Assembly: GCF_003585925.1 (NCBI RefSeq)
Contig: NZ_NRJH01000005.1
Span: forward strand, 1-61,118
Source of the DNA: Psittacicella melopsittaci
Lineage (GTDB): Bacteria; Pseudomonadota; Gammaproteobacteria; Enterobacterales; Psittacicellaceae
DNA length: 61,118 nt
Reading direction: 5' to 3'
Of this stretch, positions 45,401-54,185 are shown one piece after another; positions within the stretch are counted from its first letter, which is position 1; each line of letters starts with the position of its first letter. A program made the translations under genes and the position numbers. The notes below the pieces were generated by a model. It worked only from the letters and a program-made list of their open reading frames with translations. It did no database searches and was not told where the DNA came from.

Positions 45401-47408
45401 TTTTGAAGAGTGGATGCGTCAAGCTCGCGAAAGTCTTGTGCAAAAAACTGCAGGTTATCCTTGGGTGCAAGAGTTTTTAGCTCAAGAGCAAGATTTTGCC
45501 CGTGATCAACGTGACTATATTCTTACCTATTTATCACGTTTTACTTCACCGCAATTAAATCTCGAAGAGCGTTTAGCTTTTGATTATCATAGTTTACAAG
45601 AGCAAGACTATGTGCAAGCCTATGCTCCGCAAGTGCAAGCAGATGCTCAAGAATTAGCCAAAGGTAAACACCTCGAAAGCGAGTTTATGCGTCGTTATCA
45701 AGAGCATAAACAGCAAGTGGACGAGCAGGCTGAGGCTTTACCTTTAACCTGGGCTTATAATACTGCCCAAGAACAAAGTGTAAGTCAAATTCCTGAGTAC
45801 TATAATGCAGATTTAGCATCTTATGTAGCTTCGGGAAGTTTACTTAATACCGAGCGTCAGCATGGTATTTATGCTTATTTATTTACCTATGCTCAACTCC
45901 AAGCAGGAGTTAGTTTGCTCACCAACGAGCAAGTTAAGCTTGCTTTAAGCTTAACTCAAGGTAAGCTTTTCCCTGCGACGCAGTTTGCGGCCTTTGCCCA
46001 AAGAGTACAACATAGTTTAGTGTTTAATGAGCTCTATGCTCGTGTAGAGTTAATTAACCGTTATGCCGAACCTTTAAATCTCGCCTTTGCTAAGCAAATG
46101 AATGATCTTAAGGTAATGCATAATGTTGGCATTTTAACTCTCGATCCTTTACTTGATCAAAACTATGAGCAAGAGCTCGAAGGTTTACTTGCCGAGCACC
46201 AAAGTAAAATTGCTAAAGTGGGAGATAACCTAGATCTTTTCCTTAACTCTAAAGAAGTTAACTTTACTAAATTAGGTTATACTACCCGCAGTTTAATTAT
46301 TGCTAACCTGTGTGACTTTTTACAACTGCTGGAAAAAGCTCCAAGTTATGCTATGCATTTTGCTTCGCGCATGCACAAGTACTTTAGTCTTTTAAGTCAG
46401 GATCTGCAAACGCGCCAAAATCAATTTAAAGCTTTACTAGCCCCTTATAAGCAAAAACTTAAAGCCAAAGAGGCAACTTCTGACTATAACTGGAAGCAAG
46501 TAAGTAAAAGCTTTATTAGCAAAGAGCTGTTTGGGGGGAAAGCCTATAAAGCTATAGCTACAGGTTTAAACGAAAAGATGACGCTAAAAATTGCCGACTT
46601 CTTACGTTCAATTGGTATCAATGGTGTCGGAGATTCAGCTTCGGTAGAACTTGTAAGTCCACAGCTCTTACCAAATACTCAAGCTCTCTTAGACTTTGAT
46701 GAAGGTAAGCTCTTACTAGCATTAAACTACTCGTTAATGCTCAGACATCTGCAAAGTCGTTATACCCAGTCTGAGCAACTGCAAGGAGCAGATTTTGCCC
46801 AAGAAGTAGGAGTGCAAGTACCTGGGTTATATGCCTCAGGAACGAGCGATTTACGAGTAAAAATTAGTCCACAGCAAGAAGTATTTCTTCATGTGGGACA
46901 AACTTATACTAAGTTTGATTTACTCAATCGCAAAGTAAATGGCTCAACACGTCAAGAGTATGAGGCTATAACTCAAGAATATGTCCTCGATCTCAAGCAA
47001 GCTTTAGAGGCGCCAACGCTCAACCTCATAGGGGAAATTACTTACCAAAATATAGTTGCTTACTTTAAGCAAGAAAGTAATTTAGCCGTAATTAAACAGC
47101 TTTTAGGTTACGGGGTTACTCTCATTGAAAACAAACCTGAGTTTAGTAATATTTTTGCTAATAAAAAGGTTTGTATTACAGGGGGACTTGAGTCTATGGA
47201 TCGTAAGGCCTTTAGTAACTTTATCAAAGAGTCAGGTGGTAAGTTCTCGAGCTCGGTAACCAATGAACTAGATATTCTCGTTGTTGCAGGTACGCCTGAA
47301 ACTGCTGGCATGTCGAGTAAACTGAAAAAAGCGCAAGACTTGGGTAAACGTATTATCTATGAGCCTGAGTTTATGCAAATTTACAACCAAAGTACGGCTA
47401 AAGAATAA
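42462..47408 (+). CDS. ligA: NAD-dependent DNA ligase with very large internal insertions
   Basis: 1,648 residues, against about 670 for ordinary LigA. It seals DNA nicks with NAD+. All core parts are present in order: N-terminal Ia domain; adenylation lysine in EPKFDG (Lys197); ATRGDG; LEVRGELIM; NLRNAAGAF; OB fold with NIGRTGIVSPVAKVEP; zinc finger cysteines at 514, 517, 649 and 656; helix-hairpin-helix with FLRSIGINGVGDSAS near 1375; and a C-terminal BRCT domain from about 1562. Extra sequence sits at three places: about 80 residues before Lys197, about 130 between the two halves of the zinc finger, and about 600 between residues 700 and 1350. The additions are Ala/Gln/Glu/Leu-rich. The frame is unbroken. 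Confidence 0.93.
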   Translation: MTQQIFLAYQSKQELITAQLLAHLEQLRSQIQDLKISYYQQSLSKVSDYEYDMLVKELEYYETTYSDFYLSHFEHFLVKDQVGSDLQSDKKQEIIHAQEQGQNQAIDDELYAVLLQSKSQFEPWQVVKHYPQVSEEEINNLAEQYQSQIISHDIPMLSLSNVYSAPEFKQFYDSVAKVYSRERGEKKAKIVFCAEPKFDGIACSLIYRNGKLVTGATRGDGSRGYDITPHVQRVPNIPQEIPELMEEFAKTGKENTLEVRGELIMQQQEFSYLNALYKRYKRKPLANLRNAAGAFVSREPYRKVVKKNDLYIIDNLPRQMPLRFMAYAVNQHENISAPEFASDTHYDLLMFARRVGFTVSELVQLVKSEKEITNFYNQISEQRPSLDFDIDGTVFKVNNLTDQEMVGWIANSPKWAIAYKFLPNEAKTQLLDVVTNIGRTGIVSPVAKVEPCFVGGVTISSLSLHNYYLLKRMDLYQQDQVIIYRGGEVIPVVKEAVVEERKADALPINILPTCPECGSFLVQDTRLQQLNRQNGQDLAIADYRTLGALDFKVRTAIDLPLTLDSELEQALALTLEGKEPELKGKKASDFAQLKELMLAQYYYQHATEELKAKEYKAKFYQLYNQASLRKDASKNQQRFKVMQSGSLSCSNPAHNCVGQLNGAIEFFYSKDGIELKGLGPNILEQFVTLGAVSSYADVYKFRQEGFLSQVSDLAKALVVHEPAFTLAYSLRADYLKALETRFLAKVQEQQGKQDPTYGAYREKVRDLLAGQEQLASLFSLQDYAHFVEAQAHTFSSPWQACEQSFKQFLLANTSQDYASTFAKFVAGVSKHNSLLNQISLTWGYLAQLLASYPQLKAQAQELFANKAQLNLEQATHEHTFALPEFLGGNLNPKLTRLSSKDLIASQNYEVLAQSSAEHLADLAQELSQLFAQVFSNAQAYGLTDAVKTAYKEFKQVFAEPELQALAEQGEQVLELDSDFDFEEWMRQARESLVQKTAGYPWVQEFLAQEQDFARDQRDYILTYLSRFTSPQLNLEERLAFDYHSLQEQDYVQAYAPQVQADAQELAKGKHLESEFMRRYQEHKQQVDEQAEALPLTWAYNTAQEQSVSQIPEYYNADLASYVASGSLLNTERQHGIYAYLFTYAQLQAGVSLLTNEQVKLALSLTQGKLFPATQFAAFAQRVQHSLVFNELYARVELINRYAEPLNLAFAKQMNDLKVMHNVGILTLDPLLDQNYEQELEGLLAEHQSKIAKVGDNLDLFLNSKEVNFTKLGYTTRSLIIANLCDFLQLLEKAPSYAMHFASRMHKYFSLLSQDLQTRQNQFKALLAPYKQKLKAKEATSDYNWKQVSKSFISKELFGGKAYKAIATGLNEKMTLKIADFLRSIGINGVGDSASVELVSPQLLPNTQALLDFDEGKLLLALNYSLMLRHLQSRYTQSEQLQGADFAQEVGVQVPGLYASGTSDLRVKISPQQEVFLHVGQTYTKFDLLNRKVNGSTRQEYEAITQEYVLDLKQALEAPTLNLIGEITYQNIVAYFKQESNLAVIKQLLGYGVTLIENKPEFSNIFANKKVCITGGLESMDRKAFSNFIKESGGKFSSSVTNELDILVVAGTPETAGMSSKLKKAQDLGKRIIYEPEFMQIYNQSTAKE

Positions 47409-47416
47409 TTACCCCC

Positions 47417-47452
47417 ATTTCCCTACCTCTGTGAGGTGGGGATTTTTTTTGT
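47417..47452 (+). terminator. Terminator of ligA
   Basis: TCCCTACCTC / GAGGTGGGGA stem followed by eight T. Confidence 0.88.
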
Positions 47453-47554
47453 ATTATATGGCTTTGGCTTATCTCTTTTATTTCTCATCGCGAATTAAGA
47501 TATAATATAAAAGGAAAAAATTTTTTAGCAAACTAAGTAAGTAAGGATAATATT

Positions 47555-50389
47555 TTGTCTATAAGAACAAGTTTTTCTCTCCAACCTGAAGTAATTGAGA
47601 ATCTGCAAGCTCTAGTTGGCGTTGACAATGAAAACCTATATCTCATTGAAAGCGAACTAGGCGTAGAAATAGGAGGAAACAATTTTAGAATTGAACTTCT
47701 AGCAGATACAGAAAAGCAGGTTAATCTAGCGAAAAATATTATTAGTGATTTATACGAGCAAACTTTTGCGGGCAAAAAAGTTCATGAAATTAGCACCAAA
47801 GATGTGTATATGACCATTCATGAATGGAAAGCTCATCAATCTCTCGAAGATGAAAAGGCTGTAGCTCTCTTAAAAGAACAGCAAGCTTTTGAGCAAGCGC
47901 AACGTAAAGTGGCAGCTCAAGAGCAAGAAGAAAGAGCTTTTGAGGCAGAGCAATTTGATAAATTACTTGAACTGCAACAATTAGCCCAAGAAGAGAAAAA
48001 ACCTAAAGTTAAACTTCCTGCTGCCGTACAAGCGGCTGTAGCCAAAGCTAAACAAGCTCTAGCGCAAGCTAAAGATGAGCAAACACAATCGCTTACCCCA
48101 AAACGCAATTATTGGGAATATGGCGATGATGAGGTAGTACCTCTCGAAGGCAAATACAAAGAAAACTTCTTTGATGACTTTGAGGATCTCTTTAACCCAG
48201 CTCCTGCCAAAGAGCAACCACAAAATAATGTGCCTCAAGTAGATCTTTTTGCTAACTACCAAGGCAATAATTTTGCTATGCCAACTTTTGATCCAAAAGA
48301 AATAGATTTATTTGCTGAGCATGAAGCTAAAGAGCCTGAACCTCTTTTAACTCGAAGCCAAGCTATAGCTAAGGCTCTCGAGCAAGCCCAAGAGCAATTT
48401 GCTCAACAAGAAGCTTTTGATGCAGAAAACGAAGAGCAACGTATAGCTCATATGGCTGCCCAAGAAAAACTAGATCCAAAACAATTAAAACAATTGTTAA
48501 TTAACCAGCATGCACGTCAAGCTGCCAAAGACCATGCTAAAAGCATTGAACTTGAGCAAATCGAAGCCCGTGCAGCTCAGGCTTTTGCAGAAAAAAATCA
48601 AAGCGAGCTACTTACAGGCGTTCCAGGATTACGTCCTTTAGCGATTCCAAGTGATCTTTTAGAACTCTTTGATGACGCTGAACCTGCAACTGAGGCTGAT
48701 GACGAGTTAACTGAATTATTAAAAGCTTCTACTTTTGCCCAAAAAATTCTTACCGAAGGGGATTATTACTATCTCTTTAGTCAAGGGTTTGTCGCTCCAG
48801 AATGGTATCTTGAACAATTTGATGCAAGTGATGAAGCGCAGTATCAATATGCTTTACAGCTTGAAGACCTCCTCGACTTTTTTACCGTAAAAGGTTTAAA
48901 TACCCGCCAAAAAGCTTATGAGATAATGGCATATTGTAAATATCGTTACTTAGAAGCAATTGAACAGTTAGACTGGTCGGCAGGTTTACCTGATACTTAT
49001 TTAGATATAGCCTTCTCAGGTGATCTATCGGCAAATGATCCTGAAGCGATTAGCTTTAGTCAATTTATGCAAGAGTATCATACGGTGCTAGAAAATCTTC
49101 TTGCCATTGAAGCACAAGAAGCTGAGAAAGCAGAGGCTCAAGCAAAAGCTGAGGCAGAAGCTCAAGCACAAGCTCAAGCCCTAGCAGAGGTAGAAGCGCA
49201 GGTAGAAGCAGACTCAGAAGTTGAATCTCAAGCCCAAGCAGAAGAGCAAAAACAAGCTAATAAAAATACAAAACTTTTTGATGAGCAAGAGCTATTAAAA
49301 CGTTATGCTGAGTTACATGCTCAAGCTTTAGCTCGTGATCAAGAGGCTCAAGCTCATGCCCAAGCTAAGCTAGAGACGCAAGAGCAACTTGATCGTCCTA
49401 AACTGGTTAATAAAGTTTATACTGATCAAGAAATTGCTGAGTTAAGAGCAAAAGAAAAAGCTCAGATCATTAGCTATAAAGACGGGGATCGTTATGTTAA
49501 TGACGAGTTTACCTCTTATGAGCCAAGTTATGCTCCAGCAGCTCAAGAGCAAGGCTTTACCCCAGAACCTAAGTCTGTAGCTCAATTAGCTTCTGTAACA
49601 ACCGAAGCTAGTGTACGTAGTCGTAACCAAAAGTTACAAGAGGAAGAGCGTTTACGTCACACTGGTGGCTTTATGCAGATTAACCCAAAAATTCGTTGTA
49701 AATCGATTAACCAGCATTTATTTGCTCAGGGGATTCTCGACAATGATATTACCTTTGGGGTAGGTCCTGCAGGTTCAGGTAAAACTCTAGTTGCTGTGGC
49801 TATGGCGTTAAAAATGCTTGCCGAGCGTAAAGTAGAAAGATTAGTTTTAACGCGTCCTGCCGTTGAAGCGGGCGAGAACCTCGGCTTTTTACCAGGTACT
49901 TTACAAGAAAAACTCGATCCATATTTACGTCCTCTTTTTGATGCGATTATTGAGATTCTTGGACCTATGCAAGCTGACAAATTACTTAACTCAAAAGTAA
50001 TTGAAATAGCTCCGCTTGCCTTTATGCGTGGTCGTACTTTAGCTAATGCTTTTGTTATTCTTGATGAAGCCCAAAATACAACTACCGCCCAAATGAAGAT
50101 GATGGTAACTCGTCTTGGTTTAGGCTCTAAAATGGTAATTACAGGTGATAAAACGCAAACTGACTTACCACGTAATCAAGCTTCAGGACTCGAGCATGCA
50201 ATGCGGGTGTTAGATAATGTCCCTAATGTACGTTTTTATACCATGGATCGTTCGGATGTAGTACGTCACTCAACCGTATCGGCAGTAATTGATGCTTATG
50301 ATCTTTACGAAGCTTTACATCCTGAACCAGCTAAGGGCAATAAACGTAAAGAAAGTCCTTTACAAACGGTATTAAGTGAAATTAAATAG
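47555..50389 (+). CDS. ybeZ: PhoH-family ATPase YbeZ with a large central insertion
   Basis: 944 residues, against about 350 for E. coli YbeZ. The N-terminus (1-90; PEVIENLQALVGVDNENL) matches the family's KH-like start, and the C-terminal ATPase carries Walker A GPAGSGKT (around 739-746), TRPAVEAGENLGFLPG and Walker B VILDEAQN (around 834). Between about 95 and 690 lies a Gln/Ala/Glu-rich, low-complexity segment with runs of EAQAQA-type sequence that I do not recognise. Start is a TTG seven bases after AAGGA. Eight bases before ybeY, the normal partner: YbeZ is a likely RNA-associated ATPase supporting YbeY in ribosome maturation. Confidence 0.9.
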   Translation: MSIRTSFSLQPEVIENLQALVGVDNENLYLIESELGVEIGGNNFRIELLADTEKQVNLAKNIISDLYEQTFAGKKVHEISTKDVYMTIHEWKAHQSLEDEKAVALLKEQQAFEQAQRKVAAQEQEERAFEAEQFDKLLELQQLAQEEKKPKVKLPAAVQAAVAKAKQALAQAKDEQTQSLTPKRNYWEYGDDEVVPLEGKYKENFFDDFEDLFNPAPAKEQPQNNVPQVDLFANYQGNNFAMPTFDPKEIDLFAEHEAKEPEPLLTRSQAIAKALEQAQEQFAQQEAFDAENEEQRIAHMAAQEKLDPKQLKQLLINQHARQAAKDHAKSIELEQIEARAAQAFAEKNQSELLTGVPGLRPLAIPSDLLELFDDAEPATEADDELTELLKASTFAQKILTEGDYYYLFSQGFVAPEWYLEQFDASDEAQYQYALQLEDLLDFFTVKGLNTRQKAYEIMAYCKYRYLEAIEQLDWSAGLPDTYLDIAFSGDLSANDPEAISFSQFMQEYHTVLENLLAIEAQEAEKAEAQAKAEAEAQAQAQALAEVEAQVEADSEVESQAQAEEQKQANKNTKLFDEQELLKRYAELHAQALARDQEAQAHAQAKLETQEQLDRPKLVNKVYTDQEIAELRAKEKAQIISYKDGDRYVNDEFTSYEPSYAPAAQEQGFTPEPKSVAQLASVTTEASVRSRNQKLQEEERLRHTGGFMQINPKIRCKSINQHLFAQGILDNDITFGVGPAGSGKTLVAVAMALKMLAERKVERLVLTRPAVEAGENLGFLPGTLQEKLDPYLRPLFDAIIEILGPMQADKLLNSKVIEIAPLAFMRGRTLANAFVILDEAQNTTTAQMKMMVTRLGLGSKMVITGDKTQTDLPRNQASGLEHAMRVLDNVPNVRFYTMDRSDVVRHSTVSAVIDAYDLYEALHPEPAKGNKRKESPLQTVLSEIK

Positions 50390-50397
50390 AGGCAAGT

Positions 50398-50901
50398 ATG
50401 ACTTTAAAAATTGATGTGAATGATCTTTATTCGGCAGAAGCCCAAGCTGCTTTTTTACCTACCGAACAAGATCTACAAACTTGGTATCGTGAAGTAGAGC
50501 AACGTTTAGACGGGGATTACCATGTTTCGGTGACCTATGTGACGCCTGAGTATATGCAAGAACTCAATGGACAGTATCGTGGTAAAGACTATGCTACTAA
50601 TGTTCTGAGTTTTGAGTTTATGGGTGATGAACATGAAGCTCAAGCTTTTGGTTTTACCGAGTTAGGGGATTTAATTATTTGTCCACCAGTACTCGAACGT
50701 GAAGCTAAAGAGCAAGAAAAGCCTCTTGAGCATCACTGGACGCATATTTGTTTACATGGTTTATTGCACCTTTTAGGTTATGATCATATCGAACCCGAAG
50801 ATGCAGTGGAAATGGAAGGCAAAGAAAAAGAGCTTTTAGCACAATTAGGTATTCCTGATCCTTATCGCGATGATGAAAAAATTCGTGAGTCTTTAGAGTA
50901 A
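50398..50901 (+). CDS. ybeY: Endoribonuclease YbeY (rRNA maturation)
   Basis: 167-residue metal-dependent ribonuclease needed for 16S rRNA 3'-end maturation and ribosome quality control. The zinc motif HGLLHLLGYDH places His120, His124 and His130 in the family pattern H-x3-H-x5-H, and NVLSFEF and LGDLIIC are typical. Length is close to E. coli YbeY (155). Directly behind ybeZ, as in most gammaproteobacteria, and unlike its neighbour it has no insertion. Confidence 0.96.
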   Translation: MTLKIDVNDLYSAEAQAAFLPTEQDLQTWYREVEQRLDGDYHVSVTYVTPEYMQELNGQYRGKDYATNVLSFEFMGDEHEAQAFGFTELGDLIICPPVLEREAKEQEKPLEHHWTHICLHGLLHLLGYDHIEPEDAVEMEGKEKELLAQLGIPDPYRDDEKIRESLE

Positions 50902-50907
50902 AATAAA

Positions 50908-50943
50908 CGAAAAAACCTCTGGAATTTCCCAGAGGTTTTTCTC
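50908..50943 (+). terminator. Terminator of ybeZ-ybeY
   Basis: AAAAACCTCTGG / CCAGAGGTTTTT stem-loop straight after ybeY. Confidence 0.9.
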
Positions 50944-51072
50944 TTTTTTCCCTGAAATTATGGTATTATAAAAAGAGAAAGTAATTACTTTTTTATCTTA
51001 ACTTTAGCTTCCTAAAGGGTAGGATTTAAGGTAAATTATTTTGCCCACTTTAAACTCTAAAGGACACTGACT

Positions 51073-51993
51073 ATGGCAAGCTTATTTCCTCAAGTTGAAT
51101 TTACCAATCCGATTGAAACGCCTCTGCAAAAAGCTATCCATCGTACTTTATTACACAATAAATTACGTGGCTATATTAGTGCCGAGCAAGCGCACGGATT
51201 AAAATACGAGTTTAAATTAACCGACCAAGAGTTATATTTTGCTTTACTTCCATTTGCTACTTGTTATGCTTATCCAACGATTTCTAAGTTTAACGTAGGG
51301 GCAATAGTTGAAGATCTCGATGGCAATTTTTACTTTGGTGGGAACCAAGAGTATGAAGGTTTATTAATGCAATATACTGTGCATGCAGAGCAATGTGCTA
51401 TTAACCATGCTTATTGTTCGGGAGCACGCGGTATTAAATCTATTATTGTAAACTACTCTCCATGCGGTCATTGTCGTCAGTTTATTAATGAAGTGAATAC
51501 GGCAAAAGATCTCAAAATCTATTTGCCACAAATTCCTGATGGAGCACCTTTAAGTCATTATCTCCCTGACAGCTTTGGTCCAGCGGATTTAGAGATTAAA
51601 GAAAGGTTATTTGATAATAACCATAATAGATCAGTATTCCACAGTTCTTGCTATGATGATGTAAAAGAAAAGGTAATTCGTCAAGGCAAAACCTATTCTC
51701 CTTACTCACACTCAGAAGCTTTTGTGGTAGCTGCTACGGTTGACCGTGATTTCTTTGTCGGGCGTTATATTGAAAATGCAGCCTTTAACCCAAGTTTTCC
51801 AGCGGTATTATCGGCAATTTGCTTAGTACGCGTATATGGTTTAAATGCTAATAAAATTAGTCGCTTCTATGTGCGTGAGTCTAAGTACACCCCATTACCT
51901 ATTGCCGATTTAGTGAAAATGGTGGGAGACAACTTTGGTATAAATGTAGTATGCGAAGTTGTTGATGACCGAGAAAGAGTAGAGAATTTATAA
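51073..51993 (+). CDS. cdd: Cytidine deaminase (E. coli dimeric type)
   Basis: 306-residue zinc enzyme that deaminates cytidine and deoxycytidine to uridine forms. The zinc site is VHAEQC (His104, Glu106) and SPCGHC (Cys131, Cys134). Two-domain length like E. coli Cdd (294), with the degenerate second domain. It fits with the nucleoside importers at 19.8-22.6 kb as a salvage step. Single-gene unit with promoter and terminator. Confidence 0.95.
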   Translation: MASLFPQVEFTNPIETPLQKAIHRTLLHNKLRGYISAEQAHGLKYEFKLTDQELYFALLPFATCYAYPTISKFNVGAIVEDLDGNFYFGGNQEYEGLLMQYTVHAEQCAINHAYCSGARGIKSIIVNYSPCGHCRQFINEVNTAKDLKIYLPQIPDGAPLSHYLPDSFGPADLEIKERLFDNNHNRSVFHSSCYDDVKEKVIRQGKTYSPYSHSEAFVVAATVDRDFFVGRYIENAAFNPSFPAVLSAICLVRVYGLNANKISRFYVRESKYTPLPIADLVKMVGDNFGINVVCEVVDDRERVENL

Positions 51994-52003
51994 TCTTAAA
52001 TAA

Positions 52004-52036
52004 AAGGAGACTGCTTTAAGCGGTCTCTTTTTTTTG
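52004..52036 (+). terminator. Terminator of cdd
   Basis: GAGACTGC / GCGGTCTC stem (52007-52027) followed by nine T. Confidence 0.9.
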
Positions 52037-52140
52037 GTGATTTGGGAGTATATATAGTATAATTGATAATTAGCCTGTGTAATCTTTGACACAGCAACCA
52101 GAATTTATTTATAAGACAGCATATCCAAGGATTACTGCCC

Positions 52141-54054
52141 ATGATCGGTAAGTTTAACTCGGTTCAAAAATCATTTATTTTCAAATTACTTCCTGTTGCC
52201 ATTGCCGTACCTTTTATTTTACAAACAATAACAGGGGCAAACCTCGGTACGCAACAGCAAAACTACTTAGTTACTTTTAGTAACAAGGATGTAGGTATTA
52301 CCTACAATGAATTCCAACAAGAGTATCAACAACGTTATAATCAATTGCTGCAAAACTATGGTCAAGAAGCTTTTGAGCAATTTATGACTCCTGCTAACGA
52401 ACAATTATTACGTCAAGCAGTATTAGATAATCTGATTAACAATCGTTTACGTATTCTCTACGCACAAAGCATTGGCATGACCATTAGCGATAATGAGATT
52501 ATTCAAAATATTCGTAATAACCAAATGTTCCAAGGTGCTGACGGACAATACTCTGAAGACCGTATTCGTGCCTTTTTAAACTATTATGGTATTACTACTG
52601 AGCAATATTTTGCGATTTTAGCTAATGATTTAAGAGACCAAGGCGTAACTCAGCTCTTAAATAATGCTTATATTACTACTCCAGCAGAAGTAGAATTAAA
52701 TGCGCGTCTAGCTACGCCAACTTCTTATGTGCAAGTAGCTAAAGTAGAGGCCTCAGCAACAGCAAACGAATTTAATCCTAGCCAAGAGCAGATTCAAGAA
52801 TACTATGATATGCACCGCGAAAGCTATGCAATTCCTGCTAAGGCTACTTTAAGTTACATTCGTTATAATCGTAATACTTTAGCGCAAAAAGCTCCTAAAC
52901 CAACCCAAGAGCAAATTCAAACTTATTACGATAATAACCCGCAATTATTTAACTCAACTATCTATGACCTTTCGGCAATTGTAGTTGCTGACCAAAAAAC
53001 AGCTCAAGAAGTTGAACAGGCTCTTAAAGATGGTATGAGCTTTACCGATGCGGTGAAAAAATACTCTACTGACGTAGCTGCTCAGTTTAACAACGGGGAA
53101 TTAGGTCGTTTAACGCCAAGTCAATTACCTGACTACTTAAAAGAAGTAGTGCCGTTAATGCAAGATAAAAGCTACTCAGCACCTATTGCTGATGCAAATG
53201 GTGAGTATCATATTGTTTATTTAAATAATAAAGAAACTTCAACTATTGCATTTGCGGCTGCTCGTGCCCAAATTGAACAAACTTTAACGCAAGCAAATCA
53301 GCAAACTTATCTGCAAGATCTCTTTGCTAAAGTTAATGAAGTAGTTGAATCGCAAGGAAACATTGCCGAAGTAGCAAAAATTCTTGACTTACCAGTAAGC
53401 ACTACTCCTGAGTTTACGGCAAACAATTTACCTGAATCTGTGCCACGTGATGTAGCACGTCTTTCATTTACAGGTGACATGCAAGTTAATCGCGTAAACT
53501 CACCACAAGGGATTGCTGATTCTCAAGACGAGATAATTACCCAACTGGATAAGTTCCAAGATACAATTTACCCTACTTTAGATGAAATTAAAGATAAAGT
53601 AACCGAAGCTACTAAACTTTCTTTAGCGCAAGCACAAAACCTAGCTAAACTCCAAGATCTAGCCGTACAATTAAATGCTAACCCTGGAGCAGAGAAAACT
53701 AAAGAACTTTTAGCTCAGGCTAATGTAACCTTATCTGAAGAACAAACGGTTGACCTTCTTGCTCCTCAAGAGGATCAAGTGCCATATTTTAATGCCTTAT
53801 TTACCTCAAAATATGCAGGTCATCCAGAAGATTACTTAGTAGTTAGCGACAACAGTACTAATAGTGTGTACTTAATTGGTGTACTTGGCTTTACTGTAGA
53901 GGCGGGTGTAGATAATTCTGTTCTCAGTCAATTTAGTAATGGCTATTTACAACAAGTTAACTACGAATACAACTCAAACATTATGCAAGAATTACGTAAA
54001 GTGTATGATGTTAAAATTAACTATGACCTTTTAGGTGATTCAAGCAATAACTAA
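52141..54054 (+). CDS. ppiD: Membrane-anchored periplasmic chaperone PpiD
   Basis: 637-residue protein (E. coli 623) with one N-terminal membrane helix (about residues 14-33, KLLPVAIAVPFILQTITGA), then a SurA-like chaperone domain (LLRQAVLDNLINNRLRILYAQSIGMTISDNEI) and a parvulin-type domain near residues 270-370. PpiD sits at the Sec translocon and helps newly exported proteins. It lies alone between cdd and glyA; in E. coli it follows lon and hupB, which are absent. Confidence 0.9.
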   Translation: MIGKFNSVQKSFIFKLLPVAIAVPFILQTITGANLGTQQQNYLVTFSNKDVGITYNEFQQEYQQRYNQLLQNYGQEAFEQFMTPANEQLLRQAVLDNLINNRLRILYAQSIGMTISDNEIIQNIRNNQMFQGADGQYSEDRIRAFLNYYGITTEQYFAILANDLRDQGVTQLLNNAYITTPAEVELNARLATPTSYVQVAKVEASATANEFNPSQEQIQEYYDMHRESYAIPAKATLSYIRYNRNTLAQKAPKPTQEQIQTYYDNNPQLFNSTIYDLSAIVVADQKTAQEVEQALKDGMSFTDAVKKYSTDVAAQFNNGELGRLTPSQLPDYLKEVVPLMQDKSYSAPIADANGEYHIVYLNNKETSTIAFAAARAQIEQTLTQANQQTYLQDLFAKVNEVVESQGNIAEVAKILDLPVSTTPEFTANNLPESVPRDVARLSFTGDMQVNRVNSPQGIADSQDEIITQLDKFQDTIYPTLDEIKDKVTEATKLSLAQAQNLAKLQDLAVQLNANPGAEKTKELLAQANVTLSEEQTVDLLAPQEDQVPYFNALFTSKYAGHPEDYLVVSDNSTNSVYLIGVLGFTVEAGVDNSVLSQFSNGYLQQVNYEYNSNIMQELRKVYDVKINYDLLGDSSNN

Positions 54055-54059
54055 TTTAT

Positions 54060-54092
54060 GCAGAGACAGGTCTAGACTTGTCTCTCTTTTAT
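54060..54092 (+). terminator. Terminator of ppiD
   Basis: AGAGACAGGTC / GACTTGTCTCT stem (54062-54085) followed by CTTTT. Confidence 0.85.
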
Positions 54093-54123
54093 TTGCAAAT
54101 TTTACCCTTATATAGGGTATAAT
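54093..54123 (+). promoter_or_regulatory. glyA: Predicted glyA promoter
   Basis: TATAAT at 54118-54123 with TTGCAA at 54093-54098 as a possible -35 box; the 19-base spacer is long but tolerable. The glyA start follows about 60 bases later. Confidence 0.5.
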
Positions 54124-54185
54124 TAGAAGCGTTGACAATTTTTTGTCAAGATTTTTAGAGTCAACTATTGCGGAGGTATTTGCCC

